Shown: positions 18,148 to 25,246 of the stretch, piece by piece | Layout of the letters: each line of letters opens with the position of its first letter | Position numbering within the stretch: position 1 is the first letter of the stretch | NCBI RefSeq assembly: GCF_003534205.1 | Contig: NZ_CP011102.1 | Span: 248,001 to 312,000, forward strand | DNA from: Listeria weihenstephanensis | GTDB taxonomy: Bacteria; Bacillota; Bacilli; Lactobacillales; Listeriaceae | Direction of reading: 5' to 3' | Length of the DNA: 64,000 nucleotides | Program-made: the position numbers and the translations under genes | Notes under the pieces: model-generated | Seen by the model: only the letters and a program-made list of their open reading frames with translations | Told to the model about the DNA's origin: nothing | Databases searched by the model: none

Positions 18148-18467
18148 GTTACGACATCGAATTAACCAACTTGGCGGCGAAACAACTTAAGAAAATGGAT
18201 GGCTCGGTGAAACAAATGCTTTTAAAAGGTATCAAACGATTGGCTGAGCGTGGAGATACGATTGGTAAACCACTAGGCGGAGAGCTTGCAGGATGCCGGG
18301 AACTAAAGTTTCGCGCGGACGGTTTGCGCCTGATTTACACGATCGACAATGGCACAATTATTATCACGATTTTAACGATTGCCAAGCGAGAAGACGATGT
18401 TGTTTTCCAGATGGCTTTGAACGAGTTGAAGAAAGAAATCGCCGCGGCATGGAGTTCCACGCGATAA
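18144..18467 (+). CDS. Type II toxin, RelE/ParE superfamily
   Basis: 107 residues. The RelE/ParE pattern is clear: YDIELTNLAAKQLKKMD, then LGGELAGCRELKFRADGLRLIYTIDNG, then a final strand IITILTIAKREDD. RelE types cleave mRNA at the ribosome and ParE types poison gyrase; the sequence alone does not decide. It overlaps the antitoxin gene by 4 nt and is translated with it. No mobile-element genes are next to the pair. Confidence 0.85.
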   Translation: MSYDIELTNLAAKQLKKMDGSVKQMLLKGIKRLAERGDTIGKPLGGELAGCRELKFRADGLRLIYTIDNGTIIITILTIAKREDDVVFQMALNELKKEIAAAWSSTR

Positions 18468-18511
18468 TGTACTATAATAGAAGTATAAAATCGAAATGGA
18501 GGAACTAAAAT

Positions 18512-18850
18512 ATGGCTGATTTGCCAAAATGCCCAGAATGTAATTCAGAATATACGTACGAAGATAGAGGTCTATTTATTTGTCCAGAGTGTGGTCATGA
18601 ATGGTCTCTCGATGCGGCCGAAGCAAGTGATGACGTGAAGGTTGTCCGCGATTCTAATGGTAATGTTTTAACAGATGGCGATTCTATCACGGTGATTAAG
18701 GACTTGAAAGTAAAAGGAAGTTCATCCGTGGTCAAAATCGGAACTAAAGTAAAAAACATTCGTTTAGTAGACGGCGATCACGATATCGACTGCAAAATTG
18801 ATGGTTTTGGACCAATGAAATTAAAGTCAGAGTTTGTTAAGAAGCTTTAA
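18512..18850 (+). CDS. YjdM/PhnA-family zinc-ribbon protein
   Basis: 112 residues: an N-terminal zinc ribbon (CPEC ... CPECGHEW) and a C-terminal SH3-like domain ([57 protein letters not shown]). Family members were once named PhnA from a phosphonate locus. They are not thought to be phosphonoacetate hydrolases, and the true role is unknown. It has its own ggagg ribosome-binding site and a terminator, and no phosphonate genes are nearby. Confidence 0.9.
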   Translation: MADLPKCPECNSEYTYEDRGLFICPECGHEWSLDAAEASDDVKVVRDSNGNVLTDGDSITVIKDLKVKGSSSVVKIGTKVKNIRLVDGDHDIDCKIDGFGPMKLKSEFVKKL

Positions 18851-18868
18851 TTTGCAAAATGGGAGAGG

Positions 18869-18899
18869 CGCTTGCTTATTTTATGGCGGGCGTTTTTTT
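18869..18899 (+). terminator. Terminator after the YjdM gene
   Basis: Stem CGCTTGC / GCGGGCG (two G-U pairs), 10-nt loop, seven T. Reading a protein start at 18859 would cross this hairpin, which is one reason for choosing 18919 for the next gene. Confidence 0.75.
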
Positions 18900-18918
18900 A
18901 GAGTGGAGGTGGAGAAGA

Positions 18919-19107
18919 ATGAGATATATAAAATCACAAATGAAACAGTTAGTTAGAGAAGATGCGAGATTGCAACAAAAGTTGAAGCAACTGATGGAAG
19001 AACATGATTTGGAGAAAGGTTATGCGCTGAAGGCTCTATATCACGCAGAGGTGGCTGATAGTGGGAAATACATGGAAGCTTACAGAGAACTGGATGACTT
19101 GAAGTAA
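18919..19107 (+). CDS. Small charged helical protein, unknown function
   Basis: 62 residues from ATG 18919, preceded by a strong ggaggtggag site. The sequence (MRYIKSQMKQLVREDARLQQ onwards) is helical and charged, with coiled-coil-like spacing of leucines. No membrane segment or recognised domain. It lies alone between a terminator and the NiCoT gene. Confidence 0.55.
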   Translation: MRYIKSQMKQLVREDARLQQKLKQLMEEHDLEKGYALKALYHAEVADSGKYMEAYRELDDLK

Positions 19108-19257
19108 GTTTTTTAGCCAAAAAATAGGTTATGGTGTGACGCTTTCGAAAATTGGTGATATGATGATAGCTTAAGATGGAGCAAATGTTACCAATGTATA
19201 TATTTGCTGGACGCTTAACAATCATGAATTTCTCCAATGAAAGGAAGCGAACACGGG

Positions 19258-20223
19258 ATGCGAAAAACAGCTTCAATTCCACTTTATGCGTTACTTATTG
19301 TTATGATTCACATAGTTGCGATTACACTATTATTGATCTATGTGAGAACAACACCGGCTTTACTTGCAAGTGCCATTCTTGCGTATACTTATGGGGCTAG
19401 ACATGCCTTTGATGCGGATCATATCGTTGCGATAGACAACACGGTTCGCAAGTTAGTAAGTAAGAAAACAGATGGAAACGGCGTTGGATTTTTCTTCTCA
19501 ATGGGGCATTCGACGGTAGTTATTTTAATGATTTTTGTCCTCATTTGGGTTACTGGGAAATTATCTGGTAAATGGGCATTTATTACGGATTATGGTCCTG
19601 CAATTGGCACGATTGTAGCGGGAACGTTTCTAATTTTAATTGCGATTTCGAATATTATTTCGTTGCGAAAATTGATACGAGCGGAACGGGCTGGAGTTGG
19701 GATGGACGAGGCTTTGGCATCGCGCGGCTTTATTGTACGCCTTGTAGAACCGCTAAATAAGTTCGTTACAAAAAGCTGGCATATTTACCCAATCGGTTTT
19801 TTATTTGGTTTGGGCTTTGATACCGCTACGGAAATCGGGCTGATTACGATTAGTGTGCAATCGAGTACGACGGTTTCGGCGCTGGGTTTGTTATGTTTAC
19901 CACTATCATTTTTAGCAGGTATGTGTTTATTTGATACGTTGGATAGCATTATTATGAGTCAAACATACGGCTGGGCTTACGATAATCATAAACGGCGGTA
20001 TCGCTATAATGTTATTGTGACAGTGATTTCCGTTGTTTCAGCAGTGATTGTTGGTAGTACGATCCTGCTGCAATTCTTACTTAGTTATACAAAACTGAAT
20101 ACGACGGTGAGCCATTTTATCGAGGGAATTGATTTTAATGGTTTTGGGATTACGCTGATGATTTCTTTCCTGGTTATCTGGCTTTGTGCGATGCTCATAT
20201 CGAAATATCAAAAACGAACTTGA
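19258..20223 (+). CDS. Nickel/cobalt transporter, NiCoT family
   Basis: About 321 residues and eight membrane helices. The NiCoT signature HAFDADHI is present in helix II (ARHAFDADHIVAIDN), with LGFDTATEIGLI and a GHSTVV motif. It imports Ni2+ or Co2+ with high affinity; which metal cannot be told, and no urease, hydrogenase or cobalamin genes are in the window. The start is uncertain: 19258 was preferred to ATG 19237, which lacks a ribosome-binding site. No cobalamin riboswitch or NikR-type dyad was recognised upstream. Confidence 0.88.
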   Translation: MRKTASIPLYALLIVMIHIVAITLLLIYVRTTPALLASAILAYTYGARHAFDADHIVAIDNTVRKLVSKKTDGNGVGFFFSMGHSTVVILMIFVLIWVTGKLSGKWAFITDYGPAIGTIVAGTFLILIAISNIISLRKLIRAERAGVGMDEALASRGFIVRLVEPLNKFVTKSWHIYPIGFLFGLGFDTATEIGLITISVQSSTTVSALGLLCLPLSFLAGMCLFDTLDSIIMSQTYGWAYDNHKRRYRYNVIVTVISVVSAVIVGSTILLQFLLSYTKLNTTVSHFIEGIDFNGFGITLMISFLVIWLCAMLISKYQKRT

Positions 20224-20326
20224 TGTAGTTGGATTAAATTTTATAAGGAATATAAAAATAGTCCCAAAAATGAGTTAATCTATGGTAAAATTAATACTTA
20301 ATATATTAAAGGGAGCTGTTTTAAAA

Positions 20327-20683
20327 ATGGGATTTTCAGAAGCATTTAAAGCTTTTTGGGGGAACTATGTGAATTTTAGCGGAAGAGCTAGCCGTTCTGA
20401 GTACTGGTTTGCATGGCTTGCGATTTGGTTGATATTCTTTGTTCTTGGTATTCTTAGTTATGTTAGTGAATTTATTTATTATGTGGATGGGATATTAGCG
20501 TTAATCGTGTTTCTCCCAATGATCAGCCTTGGGGTTCGTCGTTTACATGATACAAACAAGAGTGGGTGGTTCATTTTAATGGCACTTATTCCGCTAGTTG
20601 GTTGGATCATCATGCTTGTCTTCTATTGTACAGCGGGAGACAAAGGCACGAACCGTTTTGGCGCAGATCCATTAGGAAAATAA
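20327..20683 (+). CDS. DUF805 small membrane protein
   Basis: 118 residues from ATG 20327 (aaagggag upstream). The family pattern is clear: a short amphipathic start, NFSGRASRSEYWFAWL, three or four hydrophobic helices and SLGVRRLHDTNKSGWFIL, then AGDKGTNRFGADP at the end. DUF805 proteins are inner-membrane proteins of unknown function. Longer upstream starts in the same frame lack ribosome-binding sites. A large structured repeat follows. Confidence 0.88.
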   Translation: MGFSEAFKAFWGNYVNFSGRASRSEYWFAWLAIWLIFFVLGILSYVSEFIYYVDGILALIVFLPMISLGVRRLHDTNKSGWFILMALIPLVGWIIMLVFYCTAGDKGTNRFGADPLGK

Positions 20684-20689
20684 TAAAAA

Positions 20690-20917
20690 GAGATTGGGAC
20701 AAAACTCTAGATAAAGCAAAATCGCCTATTCATTTACTTCGGGTAGGACGAAAGATTTTGCTTTACACAAATCGAGTGAAAGCGTTTGTATTCAGGGAGT
20801 TTGGTGGAAGCCGGAAGCGGAGTGTACGACTGTACATGAGTACCGGAAGTCCGCCAAACTCCCTGAATGCGAGCGCTTGTCGCCGATTTATCTGGGTTAT
20901 GTCCCAGACTCTTTTTT
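20690..20917. repeat. Large nested-palindrome intergenic element, bidirectional terminator
   Basis: About 228 bp with nested inverted repeats. The outer arms are AAAGAGATTGGGACA and TGTCCCAGACTCTTT (13 of 15 pair). A first inner hairpin pairs TAAAGCAAAATC with GATTTTGCTTTA. A second, larger one pairs TATTCAGGGAGTTTGG (about 20790) with CCAAACTCCCTGAATG (about 20850). It separates convergent genes, and its end forms a terminator in both directions. Similar 'gggaca' intergenic elements occur in other low-GC Gram-positives (from memory). Confidence 0.75.
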
Positions 20918-21282
20918 TATTTCATCGGAGAAGCAATGATGCGCTCGTAGTTTTCAATTTTGTATTGTAATTCGCTTTCGACGCTAGTCAGGTTTTGGAG
21001 CTGTTCTTGAATAAATAGCTGGTGAGCTTGCAAGAGTTCGAGTCTTTGCCGCGCGGTATGCTCGCCTTCTAAAAATAATTCGGTATATTCTCTGATTTGA
21101 GCGATAGGCATTTGTGTAGCTTTCAATCGAATGACGAATTGAAGCCACTTAATATGCTGGTCATCAAAAGCCCGCTCTCCGTTTGCATTTCGTGATGGTG
21201 AGATAATCTTCTCTTTTTCATAATAACGCAATGTATAGGCGCTTAGACCGACCATTTTTGCGGTTTCTCCAATGGAATACAT
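20917..21282 (-). CDS. MerR-family transcriptional regulator
   Basis: 121 residues from ATG at 21282, with aggagg 7 nt upstream; the frame is open further but without a ribosome-binding site. The N-terminal MerR helix-turn-helix (YSIGETAKMVGLSAYTLRYYEKEKII) is followed by the wing and a coiled-coil dimer helix. There are no metal-binding cysteines, so it is of the organic or stress-sensing kind (AdhR/TipA-like). It is divergent from an SDR oxidoreductase whose promoter has the 19-bp spacer typical of MerR-activated promoters. Confidence 0.88.
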   Translation of the reverse strand: MYSIGETAKMVGLSAYTLRYYEKEKIISPSRNANGERAFDDQHIKWLQFVIRLKATQMPIAQIREYTELFLEGEHTARQRLELLQAHQLFIQEQLQNLTSVESELQYKIENYERIIASPMK

Positions 21283-21299
21283 ATAATTCCTCCTGACGC

Positions 21300-21330
21300 T
21301 TGACTTAGAGTTTACTATAAGGCTTATACT
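21300..21330 (+). promoter_or_regulatory. MerR-type promoter/operator of the SDR gene
   Basis: -35 TTGACT (21300-21305), a 19-bp spacer, -10 TATACT (21325-21330). The spacer holds an imperfect dyad, CTTAGAG / CTATAAG (21304-21321). Overlong 19-bp spacers are the hallmark of promoters twisted into shape by MerR proteins, and the MerR gene is divergent. Confidence 0.8.
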
Positions 21331-21376
21331 GCGACTATACCATAAAAATACGGCGAAAGCCATTGGAGGAATGAAC

Positions 21377-22129
21377 ATGAAATATACGGTGATTACGGGA
21401 GCAAGTTCAGGAATTGGTTATGAAACTGCATTGGCATTTGCAACGAGAGGAAAAAATCTTGTCATTGTGGCGCGCCGTGAAGAAGAGTTGGAGAAATTAA
21501 GAGCGGAAGTTGCGAAAATAAATGCAGATGTGGATGTTCAATTGCGAGTTTCTGATTTAACGATAGCAGAAAATGTGTATGGATTATATGAAAGTTTGAA
21601 AGATTTAGAGCTAGAAACGTGGATAAATAACGCTGGATTCGGTAATTTTGATACAGTTGGCGAACAAAGACTTTCTAAAATTGAATCGATGTTACAGCTC
21701 AATATTGAGGCGTTAACAATTCTTTCTTCTCTTTTTGTTCGAGATTATGCGGAAATTGCAGGTACGCAGTTGATTAATATATCATCTGGCGGCGGTTATA
21801 CGATTGTTCCTAATGCCGTTACTTATTGCGCTACTAAATTTTATGTTAGTGCATTTACGGAGGGGTTGTCACATGAATTAAAAGCGAACAATGCTAAAAT
21901 GAAAGCTAAAGTTTTAGCACCAGCTGCGACAGAAACCGAATTTGCGAAGCGTGCGCGTGATGAAAATGAATTCGAATATGAGGGTAGAGTCGCAAAATTC
22001 CATACGGCTAAAGAGATGGCAGGGTTTTTGCTGGATCTCTATGATAGTGAGAAAGTGCTTGGGATCGTGGATGGCTTCACTTATGAGTTCGAGTTAAAGG
22101 ACCCGCAGTTTAATCATTATGCAGGTTAA
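21377..22129 (+). CDS. Short-chain dehydrogenase/reductase (SDR)
   Basis: 250 residues from ATG 21377 (ggagg 7 nt upstream; the ATG at 21371 touches the ribosome-binding site). Classical SDR motifs: cofactor TGASSGIG, NNAG, catalytic Ser in NISSGGG and YCATK. The R-R pair after VIVA suggests NADP(H) preference. Substrate unknown. It is likely activated by the divergent MerR protein, a pairing often linked to aldehyde or electrophile stress. Confidence 0.88.
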   Translation: MKYTVITGASSGIGYETALAFATRGKNLVIVARREEELEKLRAEVAKINADVDVQLRVSDLTIAENVYGLYESLKDLELETWINNAGFGNFDTVGEQRLSKIESMLQLNIEALTILSSLFVRDYAEIAGTQLINISSGGGYTIVPNAVTYCATKFYVSAFTEGLSHELKANNAKMKAKVLAPAATETEFAKRARDENEFEYEGRVAKFHTAKEMAGFLLDLYDSEKVLGIVDGFTYEFELKDPQFNHYAG

Positions 22130-22138
22130 TATAGAGGG

Positions 22139-22170
22139 AAAACAGATTGCTTTGGGCGATCTGTTTTTTT
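22139..22170 (+). terminator. Terminator after the SDR gene
   Basis: Stem AACAGAT / ATCTGTT with extra inner pairs, followed by seven T. Confidence 0.75.
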
Positions 22171-22176
22171 AACACT

Positions 22177-22207
22177 TTGCATACGTGTTAATACGTGCTA
22201 ATATAAT
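22177..22207 (+). promoter_or_regulatory. Promoter and direct-repeat operator candidate of hicAB
   Basis: TTGCAT (22177-22182) and TAATATAAT (22199-22207) form a promoter with 16 or 19 bp spacing. Between them are two adjacent 10-bp direct repeats, TACGTGTTAA and TACGTGCTAA (22182-22201). This is a good site for autorepression by HicB or the HicAB complex (inference). Confidence 0.55.
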
Positions 22208-22232
22208 GGTATAGAGAAATGGAGGTATGAGT

Positions 22233-22466
22233 ATGCCGATAACTCCTAGAAAAATGGCGAGGTTATTGAAGAAGAATGGGTTCCAGCACGTTAGGACACA
22301 AGGTTCCCATATGTTCTTCAAGAATCCAGTAACAAACAGGGCGACTACGGTACCATACCATACCATACCATACCATACCATACCATACCATACCATACCA
22401 TACCATAGCAAAACATTAGGTAGAGGATTAGAACAAGCAATTTTACAGCAAGCTGGTTTGAAGTAA
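22233..22466 (+). CDS. hicA: HicA-type mRNA interferase toxin with in-frame repeat insertion
   Basis: 77 residues from ATG 22233 (ggagg 7 nt upstream). The HicA pattern MPITPRKMARLLKKNGF, catalytic His in TQGSHMFFKNP, ATTVPYH and GRGLEQAILQQAGLK is present. HicA cleaves mRNA until neutralised by HicB, encoded 24 bp downstream. Between TTVPYH and SKTLGRG, where relatives run on directly, there are 15 extra residues, three TIPYH units, encoded by a tandem 5-bp DNA repeat. The insertion lies after the catalytic His, in the strand-helix junction, so activity may be changed. Gain or loss of repeat units not divisible by three would truncate the toxin. Confidence 0.88.
   Translation: MPITPRKMARLLKKNGFQHVRTQGSHMFFKNPVTNRATTVPYHTIPYHTIPYHTIPYHSKTLGRGLEQAILQQAGLK
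22351..22407 (+). repeat. Pentanucleotide microsatellite, 11 x TACCA, inside hicA
   Basis: Eleven perfect copies of TACCA (22351-22405) plus two further matching bases. The unrepeated ancestor was probably GTACCATACCATAGC (V-P-Y-H-S), which already holds two units. Nine extra units add 45 nt and keep the frame. Confidence 0.95.
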
Positions 22467-22490
22467 TATCCAATTTGAGAGGAGGAGTGT

Positions 22491-22901
22491 ATGATGGAAT
22501 TCCCGAAAAAGGTATATTATCCAGCGATTTATCATCCTGAAGAAGATGGCGGTTACTGGGTCTCGTTTCCTGATATTCCAGAAGTACTATCTGGGGGCAA
22601 GGATATTGCTACAGCAACAGAAATGGCGGAGGACGCGTTAGGTATTTATTTGTATGATCTGGAGGAGAATGGGGAGTCTCTTCCAACGGTGTCAAACCCA
22701 GGATATGTTTCTGTAGAGGAAGAAGGCGCGTTTATTGCGCTGATTGATTTTGATTATTTGGCGTATAAAGTTAAAAATGGAAGTCAGGCGGTTAAAAAGA
22801 CGCTAACGATTCCATCTTGGTTGAACAGTTTAGCTGAGAAAGAGAATATTAATTTTTCACAGACGTTGCAAGAGAGTTTGAAAGAGAAGTTGAATGTATA
22901 A
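22491..22901 (+). CDS. hicB: HicB-type antitoxin
   Basis: 136 residues with a strong gaggaggag site; ATG 22491 or 22494 are equivalent. The N-terminal half has the degraded RNase H-like HicB fold (VYYPAIYHPEEDGGYWVSFPDIPEVLSGGKD, ATATEMAEDALGIYLYDLEENGE). The C-terminal part (VKKTLTIPSWLNSLAEKENINFSQTLQESLKEKL) is a ribbon-helix-helix-like DNA-binding segment. It binds HicA and should repress the operon promoter. Spacing to hicA is 24 bp. Confidence 0.92.
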   Translation: MMEFPKKVYYPAIYHPEEDGGYWVSFPDIPEVLSGGKDIATATEMAEDALGIYLYDLEENGESLPTVSNPGYVSVEEEGAFIALIDFDYLAYKVKNGSQAVKKTLTIPSWLNSLAEKENINFSQTLQESLKEKLNV

Positions 22902-22902
22902 T

Positions 22903-22947
22903 AAAAACGCTAGTTCGCGAAAATTGCCGAACTAGCGTTTATTTTTT
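22903..22947. terminator. Bidirectional terminator
   Basis: Stem AAACGCTAGTTCG / CGAACTAGCGTTT (22905-22917, 22928-22940) with T and A flanks. It ends hicAB (+) and the lipoprotein gene (-). Confidence 0.9.
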
Positions 22948-23809
22948 ATTCGAATTTACATTTGGTGAGTCCGCGTGATTGTGCATCTGATAAAGTGACT
23001 TGTGTTTCACCATTGGAATTGTTGAGGCCACGACAGCTTTGAGTGTAGTGATATCGTTTGCCAGTTGCTGTGATGTAAACCATTTCGCCTTGAGGTTGTT
23101 GTTCGGAAGCTTGGCGTTTTTGCTCGGCTTCTTTTGCTTCAGCAGCAGCGCGAGCGTTGGCACGATTTTTCGCATCTTCTGCCGCTTTTGCGTCAGCTAC
23201 ACGTTTTTCCTCTACTTTGCGGGCTTCTTCCGCGACACGAGCAGCTTCCACCCGTTGTTCCTCCGCTGCAACTGCGGCGAGTCGTTCTTGTTCTTTTTTC
23301 TGTTCGGCAGCGACTTTTGCTTCTGCGTCTTTTTTGTCCTGCTCGATTTTAGCTAGTTTTGTTTTATAAGTGGGATTGGCTTGGTATGTAATGTTTTGAG
23401 ATTTGTCTTGGCCTTTCCAGGTCGTTGTAAGTACGGCGCTACCATCGGCGGGTACTTCGTTAATCGCGAATGAGAACTTACCGTCTGCATCGGATGTTGC
23501 CGTTTGGTCTGATTGGCCGTCTACTGTGAGTGTTAATTCAGCGTCAGGTTCTGTTTTCCCAGAGATCGTAACGGTCCCATTTTCATCGGATTCAAACGTG
23601 TCCGCGGTAGTGACTTTTAATGTAGGCGTTTTCTCTTGTTGCTTGGCTGGCTCCTCTTTGGTGAGCTCGTCACTGGTTCCACATCCAGCTAAAATAATGG
23701 CGACCATACCAACGGCTAAAAATAGTGACATCCCTTTTTTGAAGCTTTTCTTCTTAGTGAAAAGTGTTAGCAAGCCAATAAAAACGAAAATTAAAGCTAA
23801 TTCTATCAT
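22946..23809 (-). CDS. Membrane-anchored or lipoprotein with coiled coil and C-terminal Cys/His motif
   Basis: 287 residues. The start has a hydrophobic helix (IELALIFVFIGLLTLF), then KKKSFKKG, then a second hydrophobic run ending in the lipobox-like IILAGC (about 38-43). Either a membrane helix or lipid anchor places the rest outside the cell. Residues about 70-145 form an Ig-like carbohydrate/peptidase-type beta domain (TISGKTEPDAELTLTVDG). About 150-235 is a long charged coiled coil. The last about 45 residues hold YHYTQSCRGL and TKCKF, a short Cys-containing domain also seen at the end of other extracellular Firmicute proteins. Function unknown. Confidence 0.75.
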   Translation of the reverse strand: MIELALIFVFIGLLTLFTKKKSFKKGMSLFLAVGMVAIILAGCGTSDELTKEEPAKQQEKTPTLKVTTADTFESDENGTVTISGKTEPDAELTLTVDGQSDQTATSDADGKFSFAINEVPADGSAVLTTTWKGQDKSQNITYQANPTYKTKLAKIEQDKKDAEAKVAAEQKKEQERLAAVAAEEQRVEAARVAEEARKVEEKRVADAKAAEDAKNRANARAAAEAKEAEQKRQASEQQPQGEMVYITATGKRYHYTQSCRGLNNSNGETQVTLSDAQSRGLTKCKFE

Positions 23810-23904
23810 TTTTGTATTCCTCCCTTTATATGTAAGTATACAGTATCACATGATAAAAGCAATATCTGGAAGTGAAAAATTATGGATTGTGAGTTAAAAA
23901 GTGA

Positions 23905-23938
23905 AAGAGGTTCATGGCGTTGATGCTATGAACCTCTT
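23905..23938 (-). terminator. Terminator after rtcB
   Basis: Stem AAGAGGTTCAT / ATGAACCTCTT; read leftwards it is followed by TTTCACTTTTT. Confidence 0.7.
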
Positions 23939-23940
23939 CT

Positions 23941-25158
23941 TTAGCCTTTTACGACGCCGAGTGTTTGTAGAGTTTTGGTTATTTCGACGAGATCAGTCTG
24001 GTTTTGCATGACTTCATCGATATTTTTATAGGCAAAACGGCTTTCTTCGGCGACGTCTAGGAGATTTTTCTTGCCGATTGCGATGTTTTGATCGTTTAGA
24101 TCTTGCAACACGTCTTCCATCGGGAAATTGCTTTTAGCGCGGGTTCTGGAGAAATTTCGTCCAGCACCGTGCGAGGAGGAGTGGAAGCTTTCTGGGTTGC
24201 CAAGGCCACGAACAAGATAGCTTGTTGCGCCCATCGCGCCTGGAATGATGCCGAGTTCACCAATTCTTGCTCGTGTTGCGCCTTTGCGATGAACCCAGAC
24301 GTTTTTGCCGTAATGGTTTTCGAGAGAGGCGTAGTTATGATGGCAGTTGATTTTATCGGTAAACGCAGGTGTTTTTTTGAGCTTTTTCTTGGCCTGTTTT
24401 GTGAAAATTTCCATTGTCGCTTGGAGCATGGCTTCGCGGTTTTCGAATGCGTAGTCAAGCGCGAGATTCATCCATTCGATGTAGGCCTTTCCTTCTTGTG
24501 AATCGGTTGGTAGGAAGGCAAGTCGGCTTCCTTCAGGTGTTTCGCTGAGCCATTGGTTGTTAAGTTTTACGGCGAGTTTTTGAAAGTGTTGGCAAATTTG
24601 GGCGCCGAGATGGCGGCTTCCAGAGTGGAGCATGATGCCGAGATAGCCGTTTTCGTCTTTTTGGAATTCGATGAAATGGTTTCCGCCGCCGAGTGTGCCA
24701 ACTTGATAGTAGGCGTTTTCGAGTAGTTCCGCTGCGTTTGGCAGGAGTTCGTAATGGTCTTTTTGTGCGAATGCCATGTCGATGACGGCGGATTTTTGGG
24801 CTTCGCGGTGACGTGCTTTGCCTACTGGAATGGTGAATAGTGTTTCGTTCACGACGCTTTGGATGAAATTCTTGGTGAGTTCGCTTTCGTGGATATCGGT
24901 TTGGACGTAACACATGCCGCATCCGATATCCATGCCAACTGCGTACGGAACGATCGTGTTTTCTGTGGCCAGAACACCGCCGATTGGCATACCTGCGCCG
25001 AGATGGGTGTCAGGCATGAGGGCGAGCCATTTGTAGACGAATGGAAGGTTCGCGATTTGCTTTGCTTGCTCGAAGCATCCATCCTCGATTGCCGATTGGT
25101 CTGACAGCCATATTTTGATTGGTTTCTTGGTTTCATTTTTTTCGTAGTAAGTAAACAT
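23941..25158 (-). CDS. rtcB: RtcB-family RNA ligase
   Basis: 405 residues from the second ATG (25158), which has an agga site at better spacing than 25164. RtcB landmarks are all present: MPDTHLGAGMPIGGVL, GMDIGCGM (metal Cys), GTLGGGNHFIEF, HSGSRHLG, HNYASLENHYG, HRKGATRA, IIPGAMGATSYLVRG and the SSSHGAGR segment with the guanylylated His. RtcB joins RNA 3'-phosphate or 2',3'-cyclic phosphate ends to 5'-OH ends using GTP and Mn2+. In bacteria it repairs cleaved tRNA or rRNA. No archease, RtcA or PrfH gene is next to it. The only neighbours are two divergent WYL-domain genes, likely its regulators. Confidence 0.93.
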   Translation of the reverse strand: MFTYYEKNETKKPIKIWLSDQSAIEDGCFEQAKQIANLPFVYKWLALMPDTHLGAGMPIGGVLATENTIVPYAVGMDIGCGMCYVQTDIHESELTKNFIQSVVNETLFTIPVGKARHREAQKSAVIDMAFAQKDHYELLPNAAELLENAYYQVGTLGGGNHFIEFQKDENGYLGIMLHSGSRHLGAQICQHFQKLAVKLNNQWLSETPEGSRLAFLPTDSQEGKAYIEWMNLALDYAFENREAMLQATMEIFTKQAKKKLKKTPAFTDKINCHHNYASLENHYGKNVWVHRKGATRARIGELGIIPGAMGATSYLVRGLGNPESFHSSSHGAGRNFSRTRAKSNFPMEDVLQDLNDQNIAIGKKNLLDVAEESRFAYKNIDEVMQNQTDLVEITKTLQTLGVVKG

Positions 25159-25246
25159 TGTCATTTCCTCATTTCTGGTTTATGGTTTTAGTATAGAGAA
25201 TTTGCGCGGGTTTATCTTATAAAAAAAGGTGCGAACGGGGGACAAA

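Noticed and set aside
19108-19257. Cobalamin riboswitch before the NiCoT gene
   Set aside because: The space is only 150 bp, and no B12-box-like sequence or paired stems were seen.
20566-20970. 134-codon frame across the structured repeat
   Set aside because: It begins inside the DUF805 gene in another frame and runs through the palindromic element, with no ribosome-binding site.
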